A stretch of DNA of 64,000 nucleotides from Demequina subtropica (GTDB taxonomy: Bacteria; Actinomycetota; Actinomycetes; Actinomycetales; Demequinaceae): positions 128,547 through 192,546 of the forward strand of contig NZ_BBMB01000011.1 of NCBI RefSeq assembly GCF_000971235.1, in the 5' to 3' direction. This document shows, piece after piece, positions 25,749 to 33,972 of the stretch. The notes below the pieces were generated by a model that did no database searches, had not been told where the DNA came from, and saw only the letters and a program-made list of their open reading frames with translations. Position 1 is the first letter of the stretch, and each line of letters begins with the position of its first letter. Position numbers and translations under genes: made by a program.

Positions 25749-25786
25749 GCGGCGAGTCTACGGGCGCGCGCGGACCGGAACCGGGA

Positions 25787-26629
25787 CTACGCGACGCCGA
25801 GCGACACGAGCCATTCGTGCGGCACCACCTCGGGGCCGATGAAGGCGACGGCGTCGAGCGTCCAGTGGGCGAGGACCAGGGGCGCGAGACGGCCCCGACG
25901 CACGTACACGTAGCCGAAGACCAGGCCCATCACCATGTTGCCCAGGGCCATGGGCCAGCCTTGGTAGAGGTGGTAGGCGCCGCGCAGGAGGGCCGCGAGC
26001 ACGATGGCCGTCCACGGCGAGCGCCCCAGGTCCCGCAGACGCGTGAGCACGAAGCCCACCACCACGAACTCCTCGAGCACGCCGGCGGCGGCGGCGGACA
26101 GCAGCAGGATGGTCGCGGACCACCACATGTCCGGGAGCCCCGACGTGTCGACCGTGACGGTCTGGCCGAGCGCGCGCGAGATCGCGTACAGCGCGAGGCC
26201 AGGCAGGCCGATGCTCGCGGCGAGGATCGCGCCCCACCCGAGATCCCGCCACCACGCGCGCGCGGGCCCGACGAGGCCCAGCCGGGCGCGCCACGAGGCG
26301 CCGTGCTGGCTCAGCAGGTAGAGCGCCAGCGCCACCGGCACCAGCGCGAAGCCGATGCTCAGCACCTGCCGGATGAGGTCGATCACGTCGATGCTCGAGC
26401 GGCTCGGGTTGAGCGTCGTGGTCTGCGAGGAGATCGGCGTGGTGTCCAGGTACCGCTCGACGAGCCGCACCGCGGCGTAGACGGCGGTCTGCCCGAGCGA
26501 CAGCCCGAGCACGATCCACACCTCGGCGCGCATGCGGCCCTTGCCGGGCAGGATCAGCCCGGGCTCGCGGGCGGGCGGCTCCGACGGGGGAGCGGCGGCT
26601 TCGGTGCGGGGCGCGGTGTCCATCGTCAC
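25787..26629 (-). CDS. CPBP-family intramembrane metalloprotease
   Basis: The 280-residue membrane protein has about eight hydrophobic segments and the three CPBP (Rce1-like) motifs: EEFVVVGFVLTRL (Glu-Glu metal/active site), HLYQGWPMALGNMVMGLVFGYVY (His) and VLAHWTLDAVAF (His). Such proteases are used for protein maturation, bacteriocin self-immunity or envelope functions; the substrate is unknown. It lies 38 bp upstream of the flippase-like gene on the same strand, so the two may be cotranscribed, although the flippase gene has its own -10-like hexamer. TAGAGT lies 9 nt before the ATG. Confidence 0.85.
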   Translation of the reverse strand: MTMDTAPRTEAAAPPSEPPAREPGLILPGKGRMRAEVWIVLGLSLGQTAVYAAVRLVERYLDTTPISSQTTTLNPSRSSIDVIDLIRQVLSIGFALVPVALALYLLSQHGASWRARLGLVGPARAWWRDLGWGAILAASIGLPGLALYAISRALGQTVTVDTSGLPDMWWSATILLLSAAAAGVLEEFVVVGFVLTRLRDLGRSPWTAIVLAALLRGAYHLYQGWPMALGNMVMGLVFGYVYVRRGRLAPLVLAHWTLDAVAFIGPEVVPHEWLVSLGVA

Positions 26630-26670
26630 GACACTCTAACGAGCGGGGGTTCCCGTCCTACGCTGGCGGC

Positions 26671-27357
26671 ATGCGCATCGTCTCGCTGCACCGCTTCCCC
26701 GTGAAGGCCCTGGGCGGGGAGTCGCCGTCCTCCGTCGAGGTCGACGCACGCGGCCTGGTGGGTGACCGTGCGCTCGCGGTCGTCGACGCGGACGGGCTGT
26801 ACGCCGCCGGCAAGCGCGGCAGCAGGTGGCGGCCCATCGAGCCCGTTCTCGCCTACGCCGCGGCGATGACGGACGATGCGGTGGTGGTGTCGCATGGCGA
26901 GCGGACCTGGGTGGCCGGCGGGGCGGCGTTGGATGCCGAGCTGAGCGGGGCGGCCGGAGAGCCCCTGCGCATCGTGCCCGAGACCCCGGGCGAGCGCCCG
27001 CACTTCGACTCGTCGCCCGTGTCCCTGGTGGGCACCGCGACCCTGGACTGGTGCCGTTCCGAGCTGGGCGCGGATGCCGACCCCCGGCGTCTGCGCGTCA
27101 ACATCGTGGTGGAGACGGACGAACCGTTCGTCGAGGAGACCTGGCTGGGCTCGCGGCTCAGCCTGGGCGGCGTGGTGCTCGAGCTCACCAAGCGCAACGA
27201 GCGCTGCCGCGTGATCGACCTCGCGCAGAACGGCGTCGAGCAGACCACGCGCTGGCTCAAGCCGCTCGGTGAGCGGCGCGATGCCTGCGTGGCGGTCTAC
27301 GCGCGGGTGGTCGAGCCGGGCCGCGTCAGCGTCGGCGACAGGGTCGCGCTTCCCTGA
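26671..27357 (+). CDS. MOSC-domain protein
   Basis: The 228-residue protein has an N-terminal MOSC beta-barrel (MRIVSLHRFPVKALGGESPSSVEV) and a MOSC domain (RLRVNIVVETDEPFVEETWLG, LTKRNERCRVIDLAQ) with the conserved cysteine in NERCRVI. The domain is found in molybdenum-cofactor sulfurases and in mARC/YcbX-type reductases, which carry the molybdenum cofactor; the length fits a YiiM/YcbX-like stand-alone protein. The specific substrate is unknown. TACGCT lies exactly 6 nt before the ATG, again suggesting a leaderless start. Confidence 0.85.
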   Translation: MRIVSLHRFPVKALGGESPSSVEVDARGLVGDRALAVVDADGLYAAGKRGSRWRPIEPVLAYAAAMTDDAVVVSHGERTWVAGGAALDAELSGAAGEPLRIVPETPGERPHFDSSPVSLVGTATLDWCRSELGADADPRRLRVNIVVETDEPFVEETWLGSRLSLGGVVLELTKRNERCRVIDLAQNGVEQTTRWLKPLGERRDACVAVYARVVEPGRVSVGDRVALP

Positions 27358-27361
27358 CCGT

Positions 27362-27481
27362 TGCGGCTCCGCCACACCGATACGCGGCTCCGCCACACAC
27401 TGCTCGGCGTGTCGTCGGTGTGTCGCGGCCGCGGAGGCCTCGCGGCCGATCGCCGCGGCCCCGCTGTGTGGCGGAGCCGCA
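27362..27481. repeat. nested inverted repeat between convergent genes
   Basis: TGCGGCTCCGCCACAC (27362-27377) is repeated directly without its first base at 27384-27398, and its exact inverse GTGTGGCGGAGCCGCA lies at 27466-27481. An inner hairpin (GGCCGCG 27427-27433, CGCGGCC 27441-27447) sits inside. CGGCGTGTCG at 27405-27414 recurs in other gaps of the window. It probably terminates both the MOSC gene and purB, but it is far more elaborate than a simple terminator. Confidence 0.75.
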
Positions 27482-27492
27482 GCCGCAGAAGG

Positions 27493-28902
27493 TCAGGCCA
27501 GGTACTCGTCGACCAGCTTCTCCGCGAGGCCCACATAGGTGCCGGGGGTGAGCTCCGACAGGCGCGAGGCGGTCTCCGCCGGCAGCCCCAGGCCGCCCAC
27601 GAAGTCCCGGATCGCGCCGGCGTCGATCTGCTGACCACGCGTGAGCTCCTTGAGGCGCTCGTACGGGTCCTCCATGCCGGCCACGCCCGCGACGGCGGCC
27701 GCGCGCATCGCCGACTGGATCGGCTCCGCGAGCACCTCCCACGAGGCGTCGAGGTCCGCGGCGAGCGCGGCCTCGTTCACGGAGAGCGTCCCGAGCCCGC
27801 GGCGCACGTTGTCGATCGCGAGCATCGAGTGGCCGAAGGCGACGCCGATGTTGCGCTGCGAGCTCGAGTCCGTGAGGTCGCGCTGGAGGCGCGACGTCAC
27901 GAGCGTCGCGCCGAGCGTGTCGAACAGCGCCGCCGAGATCTCGAGGTTCGCCTCGGCGTTCTCGAAGCGGATGGGGTTGATCTTGTGCGGCATGGCCGAC
28001 GAGCCGATCGAGCCCTTGGTGGTCGCCTGCGCGAAGTAGCCGAGCGAGACGTACGTCCAGACATCGGTCGCGAGGTTGTGCAGGATGCGGCCGAAGCGCG
28101 CGACGTCCGCGTAGAGCTCGGCCTGCCAGTCGTGCGACTCGATCTGCGTGGTGAGCGGGTTCCAGGTGAGCCCCAGCCCCTCGACGAACGTCCGCGAGAC
28201 CTCGACCCAGTCGGTGCCGGGCACCGCGGCGGTGTGCGCGCCGAACGTGCCGGTCGCGCCGTTGATCTTGCCCAGGTACTCCTGCGCCTCGACGCGGCGC
28301 AGCTGTCGCCCGAGGCGGTGCGCGAGCACCGCGAACTCCTTGCCCAGCGTGGTGGGCGTCGCGGTCTGGCCGTGCGTGCGCGACAGCATCGGGACGGCCT
28401 TGGCGGCGCGCGCCAGGTCGGCGACCTGAGAGACCAGCGACGATGCGGCGGGCAGCCACACGTCGCGCACGGCGCCCTGCACCATGAGCGCGTAGGAGAG
28501 GTTGTTGATGTCCTCGGACGTGCACGCGAAGTGCACCAGCTCGCGCAGCGGGTCCAGGGACGTGCCCTCGATGCGGCGCTTGATGTAGTACTCGACGGCC
28601 TTGACGTCGTGGACCGTGACCTTCTCGATCTCGGCGTGCTCGGCGATGCCGGCGGCGTCGAAGCCCGCGGGGATCGAGCGCAGCAGCGCGACCTCGTCCT
28701 CGGTGAGCGGGCGGGCGCCGGGCACGGCGTCGCGCGCGCACAGGTGGATGAACCACTCGACCTCGACGTGGAGGCGCATGCGGTTGAGCGCGGGCTCGGA
28801 GAGGTGGTCGACGAGCCCCGCGACGGCGCCGCGGTACCGGCCGTCCAGGGGTCCGAGGGCGATGGCGGGCTCGAGGGCGGCGAGGGAGGTCCAGTCGTTC
28901 AC
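27493..28902 (-). CDS. purB: adenylosuccinate lyase
   Basis: The 469-residue enzyme shows the fumarase/ASL superfamily signature SSAMPHKINPIRFENAEANLE, the TSEDINNLSYAL segment with catalytic residues, and MLSRTHGQTATPTTLGKEFAV. It releases fumarate from adenylosuccinate and SAICAR in purine synthesis. Length is typical of the long bacterial PurB. I favour GTG 28902, which lies 9 bases after GGAAGA; ATG 28911 is possible. It stands alone, divergent from the WXG-like gene. Confidence 0.95.
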   Translation of the reverse strand: MNDWTSLAALEPAIALGPLDGRYRGAVAGLVDHLSEPALNRMRLHVEVEWFIHLCARDAVPGARPLTEDEVALLRSIPAGFDAAGIAEHAEIEKVTVHDVKAVEYYIKRRIEGTSLDPLRELVHFACTSEDINNLSYALMVQGAVRDVWLPAASSLVSQVADLARAAKAVPMLSRTHGQTATPTTLGKEFAVLAHRLGRQLRRVEAQEYLGKINGATGTFGAHTAAVPGTDWVEVSRTFVEGLGLTWNPLTTQIESHDWQAELYADVARFGRILHNLATDVWTYVSLGYFAQATTKGSIGSSAMPHKINPIRFENAEANLEISAALFDTLGATLVTSRLQRDLTDSSSQRNIGVAFGHSMLAIDNVRRGLGTLSVNEAALAADLDASWEVLAEPIQSAMRAAAVAGVAGMEDPYERLKELTRGQQIDAGAIRDFVGGLGLPAETASRLSELTPGTYVGLAEKLVDEYLA

Positions 28903-29036
28903 GCCGCACATTCTTCCACGCACGGGTGACGGCGGCTCCGGCGGCGGTGTCCACGGCCTCAGGGACGATGCGCGACCTCCCCAGCCCGCGCATCGTCCCC
29001 CGGCGCCGCACCGGGCGTCGCGCCTAGCGTCGCGGC

Positions 29037-29240
29037 ATGGATGACGTCCCGACGCTCGTCGCGCAGGCCCGGCTCGCGATCGAGATCGCGCATGCGCGGC
29101 TCATCGCCGCGCGGCGCGCTCCTTGGCAGGGGATCCACGGCGAGGCCTACCGGGACGAGCTGTCCGCGGCCGCTGCGCGCGTGACCGCGGTGAGCGAGAC
29201 GGTGCGGATCGCGGCGCTCGCGGGAGACGGCCTCCCGTGA
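29037..29240 (+). CDS. small WXG-like helical protein
   Basis: This 67-residue protein is predicted to be two helices joined by APWQGIHGEAYRDEL, which contains a W-x-G (Trp30-Gly32) and a following Tyr38, reminiscent of the WXG100 hairpin but shorter than the usual 100 residues. WXG100 proteins are secretion partners of type VII systems. The assignment is tentative. TAGCGT lies exactly 6 nt before the ATG. The stop overlaps the start of the next gene (GTGA), so the two proteins are probably made together. Confidence 0.6.
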   Translation: MDDVPTLVAQARLAIEIAHARLIAARRAPWQGIHGEAYRDELSAAAARVTAVSETVRIAALAGDGLP

Positions 29241-30526
29241 GCGAGCCCGCGTGGACCCGGGGCGGACGCGGCGGGACCGCCGCGGTGCTGGGCGACCTCG
29301 AGGTGGCGGTCGGCGCGCTGCGCGAGGCGGCCGACTGGCTGGGCGAGGCCGCGCTCGCGCTCGCGACGGCCGCGCTGGTCGCCCCGCAGCGCGCGCCCTG
29401 GCTCCAGGACCCCGCGATGGCGTGCTCGCGCGAGGCCGAGGGGCTACGGGACCTCTCCCGGAGGCTCCGCGGTGCGGTCGATGCGTACCGTGCGGCGGAG
29501 TCCGGCGCGCACCACGGCGTGAGCGCGGAGACCTACGCGCTCGACGTCCTCGGCGACCAGCTGGGGCGCATGTGGCTGGGGGTGCGGGAGACGGTGCTCC
29601 ACGGGCCCGCGGGGCTGATCGGCGCGATCCCGCGCATGCCGACCACGGGCACGGTCAACGAGGCGACCGCGAACGTCGGCCTGGGCCTCACCGGGGACGC
29701 GTACGGCACGGTGGTCGCGCATGTGCGCGCCGCGGTGCGCGCGGCGGAGCGCTCGCTCGAGCCCGCGCTGGCCGGGGTGGAGGTCGACGGCCCGGGCTTC
29801 TCCGCCGGCGCGCCGCGCACGGTCGAGGAGCTCATGGGCCGCCTCGACTGGCTCGGCGTCCAGGGAGGCGGCAGGATCGCGATCGAGACGGTGACCGATG
29901 CGGCCGGCACGCATCACCTGGTCTACATCCCCGGCACGCAGGATCCGACCCTGTGGGATGCGAGCCCCGCGGACCTCGAGGCGGATCTCGCGGCGGTCAC
30001 GGGCGAGTGGTGCGACGCGGCCCAGGCGGTGGTCGAGGCGATGCGTGCCCACGGCATCGGCGCCGAGGAGCCGGCCATGCTCGTGGGACACAGCCAGGGC
30101 GGGATGATCGCCGCGGTGGTGAGCGCGACGCTCGCGAGCACCTACCGGATCACCCAGATCGTCACCGCGGGGTCGCCCACGGGGAGGATCGCGCTGCCGG
30201 CGACCGTCGATGCCCTCCAGCTCGAGAACCTGCGCGACGTGGTGCCGGGCCTGGACGGTCGCCCCAACCCGGCGACCCCGACGCGCACCACGGTCACGCA
30301 CGACCGCCGCCACTCCGCGCAGGACGATGCGCCGGACGCGTCCCACACGGTGCTGCAGGCGCACGGGCTCCCGGGCTACGCCCAGACGGCGCGGCTGGTG
30401 GACGGGGGCCTCGACCCGTCGACGCGGGCCTGGGTCGAGGGCGCGGCGCCGATGCTCGCGGGCGGGAGCTCGCAGATGCGGCTCTACGCCCCGGTCACCG
30501 AGGCGGCCTCGGGTGCGTCGCGGTGA
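29237..30526 (+). CDS. alpha/beta-hydrolase with N-terminal helical domain
   Basis: The 429-residue protein has a helical N-terminal part (residues 1-170) with a second tryptophan-containing hinge (APWLQDP), and a C-terminal alpha/beta-hydrolase domain with the nucleophile elbow GHSQGG (Ser286), preceded by LVYIPGTQDPTLWD and followed by HTVLQAHGLPGYAQ, whose His is a candidate third catalytic residue. Helical plus hydrolase architecture, together with the WXG-like protein it overlaps, resembles exported lipase or esterase effectors of actinobacteria. No signal peptide is seen, so export, if any, would need a type VII-like route. The substrate is unknown. Confidence 0.75.
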   Translation: MSEPAWTRGGRGGTAAVLGDLEVAVGALREAADWLGEAALALATAALVAPQRAPWLQDPAMACSREAEGLRDLSRRLRGAVDAYRAAESGAHHGVSAETYALDVLGDQLGRMWLGVRETVLHGPAGLIGAIPRMPTTGTVNEATANVGLGLTGDAYGTVVAHVRAAVRAAERSLEPALAGVEVDGPGFSAGAPRTVEELMGRLDWLGVQGGGRIAIETVTDAAGTHHLVYIPGTQDPTLWDASPADLEADLAAVTGEWCDAAQAVVEAMRAHGIGAEEPAMLVGHSQGGMIAAVVSATLASTYRITQIVTAGSPTGRIALPATVDALQLENLRDVVPGLDGRPNPATPTRTTVTHDRRHSAQDDAPDASHTVLQAHGLPGYAQTARLVDGGLDPSTRAWVEGAAPMLAGGSSQMRLYAPVTEAASGASR

Positions 30527-30535
30527 GGGTGGGGT

Positions 30536-30931
30536 TCAGCGGCGCGCGCCGGGGATCACCGCGGACAGCACCGACGAGATGATGCTGATGAGCAGGGCAG
30601 CGCCCAGGGTCTCCCAGAATGCGCCGATGGTGAGCTCGGCCCACGGCACGAGCGTGGTGAGCCAGGCGGTCACCCACAGCATGAACCAGCTCACCACCAG
30701 GGCGAAGAGTCCGAGCGTGAGGATCTTGAACGGCAGCGCGAGCGCGTCGACGATGGGCCGGATGAAGGCGTTCGCGGCGGCCATCACGGCACCGATGAGC
30801 AGGAAGACGCCCACACGCGCCCACGGGCCGGCGTCGCCGCCCGAGACCTCGACGTCGAGGGGGAGGAAGGTGACCAGCCAAACGGCGACGGCGGAGATCG
30901 TGGACGTGAGGACGAAGCGCATGGCCGTCAT
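30536..30931 (-). CDS. phage-holin-family (superfamily IV) 4-TM membrane protein
   Basis: The 131-residue protein has four hydrophobic segments: MRFVLTSTISAVAVWLVTFLP, VGVFLLIGAVMAAANAFIRPI, the segment around FKILTLGLFALVVSWFMLWVTAWL, and LGAALLISIISSVLSAVI. The pattern NAFIRPI ... LPFKILTLGLF is characteristic of the mycobacterial 4-TMS holin-like family, which is chromosomal and common in actinobacteria. No phage genes are nearby, so the family name should not be taken as evidence for a prophage. Its role is unknown. Confidence 0.8.
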   Translation of the reverse strand: MTAMRFVLTSTISAVAVWLVTFLPLDVEVSGGDAGPWARVGVFLLIGAVMAAANAFIRPIVDALALPFKILTLGLFALVVSWFMLWVTAWLTTLVPWAELTIGAFWETLGAALLISIISSVLSAVIPGARR

Positions 30932-30960
30932 TGTTCCACGGGGGTGCCATCCTGGTTCCC

Positions 30961-32058
30961 ATGCTCGATGCGCACCTTCCCGACCTGCCTGCAGCCCGCC
31001 CCGCGATCGCCGCCCTCCCCGCCTACGTGCCGGGCGCGCGCGGAGCCGCCGACGCCGCCCCGCCGGTGAAGCTGTCCTCCAACGAGAGCCCCGACGCGCC
31101 CCTGCCCTCGGTGGTCGAGGTGCTCGAGGGCGCGGCGCGCGGGATCAACCGCTACCCGGACATGGGCGCGACGGACCTCACCGCCCGGATCGCGCGCGAG
31201 GTCGGCCGCGAGGCGTCCGAGGTGGTCGTGGGTGCCGGCTCGGTCGCGGTGCTCGCGCACATCCTCCAGGCCTACACCGGGCCGGGCGACGAGGTCATGT
31301 TCGCGTGGCGCTCGTTCGAGGCCTACCCGATCCTGGCGCGCATCGCCGGTGCCGAGCCCGTCATGGTGCCGCTCACGGCGGAGGCCCGCCACGACCTCGG
31401 CGCGATGGCCGCCGCGGTGACCTCGCACACGCGCGTCATCATGCTGTGCTCGCCGAACAACCCGACCGGCCCGACGCTCAGCCAGGCCGAGCTCGACGCG
31501 TTCATGGCGTCGGTGCCGTCGCGCGTGCTCGTGGTCCTCGACGAGGCCTACCTCGAGTACGTGCGCGCCGAGGACGTCGCGGACGGCCCCGCCTCGCTCG
31601 ACCGGTACCCGAACCTGGTGCTGCTGCGCACGTTCTCGAAGGCCTACGGCCTCGCGGGCCTGCGCGTCGGCTACGCCGTGGGCCCCGCCGCGCTCATCGC
31701 GCCGGTGCGCGCCTGCGTCACCCCGTTCTCCGTGTCCGGCCCGGCGCAGATCGCGGCGATCGCCTCGCTCGACGCGCGCGACGAGCTCGAGGAGCGCGCC
31801 GCGCGCGTGGTCGCCGAGCGCACCCGCGTGGTCGAGGCGCTGCGCGCCGACGGCCGGGACGTCCCCGACGCCCAGGGCAACTTCGTGTGGCTCGCGGTGG
31901 GCGACGCCACGGCGGACCTCGCGGGACACCTCGGCAGCGCCGACCCGGCCGTGCTGGTGCGCCCGTTCGTGGGCGAGGGCGTGCGCGTCACCATCGGCGC
32001 CCCTGCCGAGAACGACGCGTTCCTCGCGCGCCTCGCCACGTGGGAGCGCCCGGCGTGA
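30961..32058 (+). CDS. HisC/Pat-type aminotransferase
   Basis: The 365-residue PLP enzyme has KLSSNESPDAPLPSV, CSPNNPTGPTL, VLDEAYLEYV and the PLP-lysine motif TFSKAYGLAGLRVGYAVG. These are typical of histidinol-phosphate transaminases and their aromatic-amino-acid paralogues (Pat). No other his genes are near, so Pat-like transamination of aromatic amino acids is at least as likely. The next glycosyltransferase starts inside its stop codon (GTGA), so it belongs to the same transcript as the surface-glycan genes. That could be accidental or could mean a sugar-precursor role, though its sequence is of the histidinol-phosphate class. Confidence 0.88.
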   Translation: MLDAHLPDLPAARPAIAALPAYVPGARGAADAAPPVKLSSNESPDAPLPSVVEVLEGAARGINRYPDMGATDLTARIAREVGREASEVVVGAGSVAVLAHILQAYTGPGDEVMFAWRSFEAYPILARIAGAEPVMVPLTAEARHDLGAMAAAVTSHTRVIMLCSPNNPTGPTLSQAELDAFMASVPSRVLVVLDEAYLEYVRAEDVADGPASLDRYPNLVLLRTFSKAYGLAGLRVGYAVGPAALIAPVRACVTPFSVSGPAQIAAIASLDARDELEERAARVVAERTRVVEALRADGRDVPDAQGNFVWLAVGDATADLAGHLGSADPAVLVRPFVGEGVRVTIGAPAENDAFLARLATWERPA

Positions 32059-33092
32059 CCCCCGCATCGTCCGTGGCGCCGCTGCGCGCCTCGTTCGTCA
32101 TGCCCGTGCTGAACGAGGAGGACTACGTCGCGACCGCCGTCGCGAGCGTGCTCGCGCAGGACGGCCTGGACGAGCGCGAGCTGCTGCTGGTGCTCGGCGC
32201 GTCGACGGACCGGACGGACGAGGTGGTCGCGGGGCTCGCCGCCGCGCACCCCGAGATCCGCGTGCTGCACAACCCCCGCAACGCGATCTCGATGTCGATG
32301 AACATCGGCATCACGGAGGCGCGCTTCCCCGTGGTGGTCCGCGTCGACGCGCACTCGGTGCTGCCGCCCGGCTACGCGGTCACCGCGCTGCGCTCGCTGC
32401 GCACGTCGGGCGCGGTCAACCTGGGCGGACGCATGCACGCCGAGGGGCTGACGCGCTACGAGCAGGCGGTGGCCTGGGGCTACAACTCGCCCGGCGGGCT
32501 GGGCGGCGCCGTCTATCACACGGGGGGCGAGGCGGGCCCCGCGGAGTCCGCCTACCTGGGCGTCTTCGACCGCGCGGCCGTGCTCGCGATCGGCGGCTTC
32601 GACGAGTCCCTCTCGCGCGGCGAGGACTGGGACCTCAACCGCCGCCTCATCGCGCGCGGCGGGCTCGTGTGGTTCGAGCCGGCGCTCGACGTCATCTACC
32701 GCCCGCGCTCGTCGGTCCGCGCGCTCGCCAAGCAGTTCCACGCGTCCGGACGCTGGCGCGGGGAGATCATCCGCCGCCTCAAGGGACGCGTCCCCGTGCG
32801 GTACTACGTGCCGCCGGTGCTGGTCGCGGGGCTCGCCTTCGGTGCCGCGCTGGTGCTGGCCGGCGCGATCACCGGAGGCGCCGCCGGCATCGTCCTGGCC
32901 GGGATCGGCCTGCTCCCAGCGCTCGTGTACGGCGCCTGGGTGGCCCTCACCGCGCTGCGCGCGGACGTCCCCGGACCCGTGCGCCTGCGGCTGCTCGGCG
33001 TGCTTCCCACGATGCACCTGTCTTGGGGTGTCGGATGCCTCTTGGGTATCCTCATGCCGAGCAGGGGGCACAACGCCTTCGCAGGACGTTGA
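32055..33092 (+). CDS. family 2 glycosyltransferase with C-terminal membrane segments
   Basis: The 345-residue protein has a GT-A domain (residues 10-255): FVMPVLNEEDYVATAVASVLAQ, RVDAHSVLPPGYA (DxD-like site) and GEDWDLNRRLIARGG. Two or three hydrophobic segments follow (about 265-325). This resembles ExoA-type enzymes that extend lipid-linked sugars at the inner membrane face. The GTG start overlaps the hisC-like stop, and the ABC exporter permease follows 22 bp downstream, so it likely adds a sugar to the exported glycan. Donor and acceptor are unknown. Confidence 0.88.
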   Translation: MTPASSVAPLRASFVMPVLNEEDYVATAVASVLAQDGLDERELLLVLGASTDRTDEVVAGLAAAHPEIRVLHNPRNAISMSMNIGITEARFPVVVRVDAHSVLPPGYAVTALRSLRTSGAVNLGGRMHAEGLTRYEQAVAWGYNSPGGLGGAVYHTGGEAGPAESAYLGVFDRAAVLAIGGFDESLSRGEDWDLNRRLIARGGLVWFEPALDVIYRPRSSVRALAKQFHASGRWRGEIIRRLKGRVPVRYYVPPVLVAGLAFGAALVLAGAITGGAAGIVLAGIGLLPALVYGAWVALTALRADVPGPVRLRLLGVLPTMHLSWGVGCLLGILMPSRGHNAFAGR

Positions 33093-33114
33093 GGCATCCA
33101 CCCCGAGGAGACGT

Positions 33115-33972
33115 GTGACCGACATCGACTACCCCGCGCTGGCGCGGGAGGCGGGACTCAAGCGCGTCGGTGAGCGTCCGCCGCTGGGCGCCTACGTCGC
33201 CGAGGCCTGGCGCCGCCGCGACTTCGCGTACACGATTGCGAAGTACCGTATCCAGGCGAAGCTGGGCCAGCACTACCTGGGACTCGCCTGGGTGGTGCTG
33301 CAGCCGATCCTCACCGCGGCGATGTACGGCCTGGTGTTCGGCATCATCATGCCGAGCGACTCGCGTCCGGACAACTTCGTCCCGTTCCTGGTCGCGGGAA
33401 TCTTCATCTTCCAGTACTTCTCGCACAACTTCCTGGCCGGCGCCCGGACCGTGCGCGGCGATGCGGGGCTGGTGCAGAGCCTGAGCTTCCCGCGCATCCT
33501 GCTGCCGCTATCGCTCGTCATCGAGAACACGCTGCTGCTCATCCCGCAGATGGCCGTGATGCTCATCATCCTCGTCGCGTTCGGCGAACCGATCACGTGG
33601 GCCTGGCTGCTGCTGCCCGTGCCGCTCGCGATCATGTCCCTGTTCTGCCTCGGGGTCGCGCAGATCAGCGCGCGTGCCGCGTTCAAGATCCCGGACCTCC
33701 TGAACGTCTTCCAGACGTTCAACCGCCTCGTCTTCTACGGCTCGGGCATCTTCTACTCGCTCGACCTCGTGCTCGCTGACCAGCCGAAGCTGCTGTTCCT
33801 CGTGCAGTTCAATCCGGTGCACGACTACATCTCGATCGTCCGCGGGCTAGTCGTCTCGGGCAATCCGATGTTCACCATCCAGTGGGTGATCGCGATCGCG
33901 GCGGCCGTCGTGACGCTCGTCGGAGGCACCATCTACTTCTGGCTCGCGGAGGAGGACTACGGAAATGTCTGA
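33115..33972 (+). CDS. Wzm-type polysaccharide ABC exporter, permease
   Basis: The 285-residue protein has the ABC-2 fold with six membrane segments and the typical N-terminal amphipathic region RDFAYTIAKYRIQAKLGQHYLGLAWVVLQPI, as in Wzm, TagG and KpsM. It forms the channel for export of a lipid-linked polysaccharide. The GTG start follows CGAGGAG. It overlaps the ATPase gene by 8 bases. Its position among nonulosonate and glycosyltransferase genes marks the locus as a surface-glycan cluster. Confidence 0.9.
   Translation: MTDIDYPALAREAGLKRVGERPPLGAYVAEAWRRRDFAYTIAKYRIQAKLGQHYLGLAWVVLQPILTAAMYGLVFGIIMPSDSRPDNFVPFLVAGIFIFQYFSHNFLAGARTVRGDAGLVQSLSFPRILLPLSLVIENTLLLIPQMAVMLIILVAFGEPITWAWLLLPVPLAIMSLFCLGVAQISARAAFKIPDLLNVFQTFNRLVFYGSGIFYSLDLVLADQPKLLFLVQFNPVHDYISIVRGLVVSGNPMFTIQWVIAIAAAVVTLVGGTIYFWLAEEDYGNV

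Noticed and set aside
30536-30931. Holin-family gene as a sign of a prophage
   Set aside because: The 4-TM superfamily IV is a common chromosomal family in actinobacteria and no integrase, capsid, portal or endolysin genes are nearby.
30961-32058. HisC-like enzyme as a dedicated sugar aminotransferase of the glycan
   Set aside because: Its motifs are those of histidinol-phosphate/aromatic aminotransferases and not the DegT/DnrJ class used for amino sugars; linkage to the locus is by gene overlap only.
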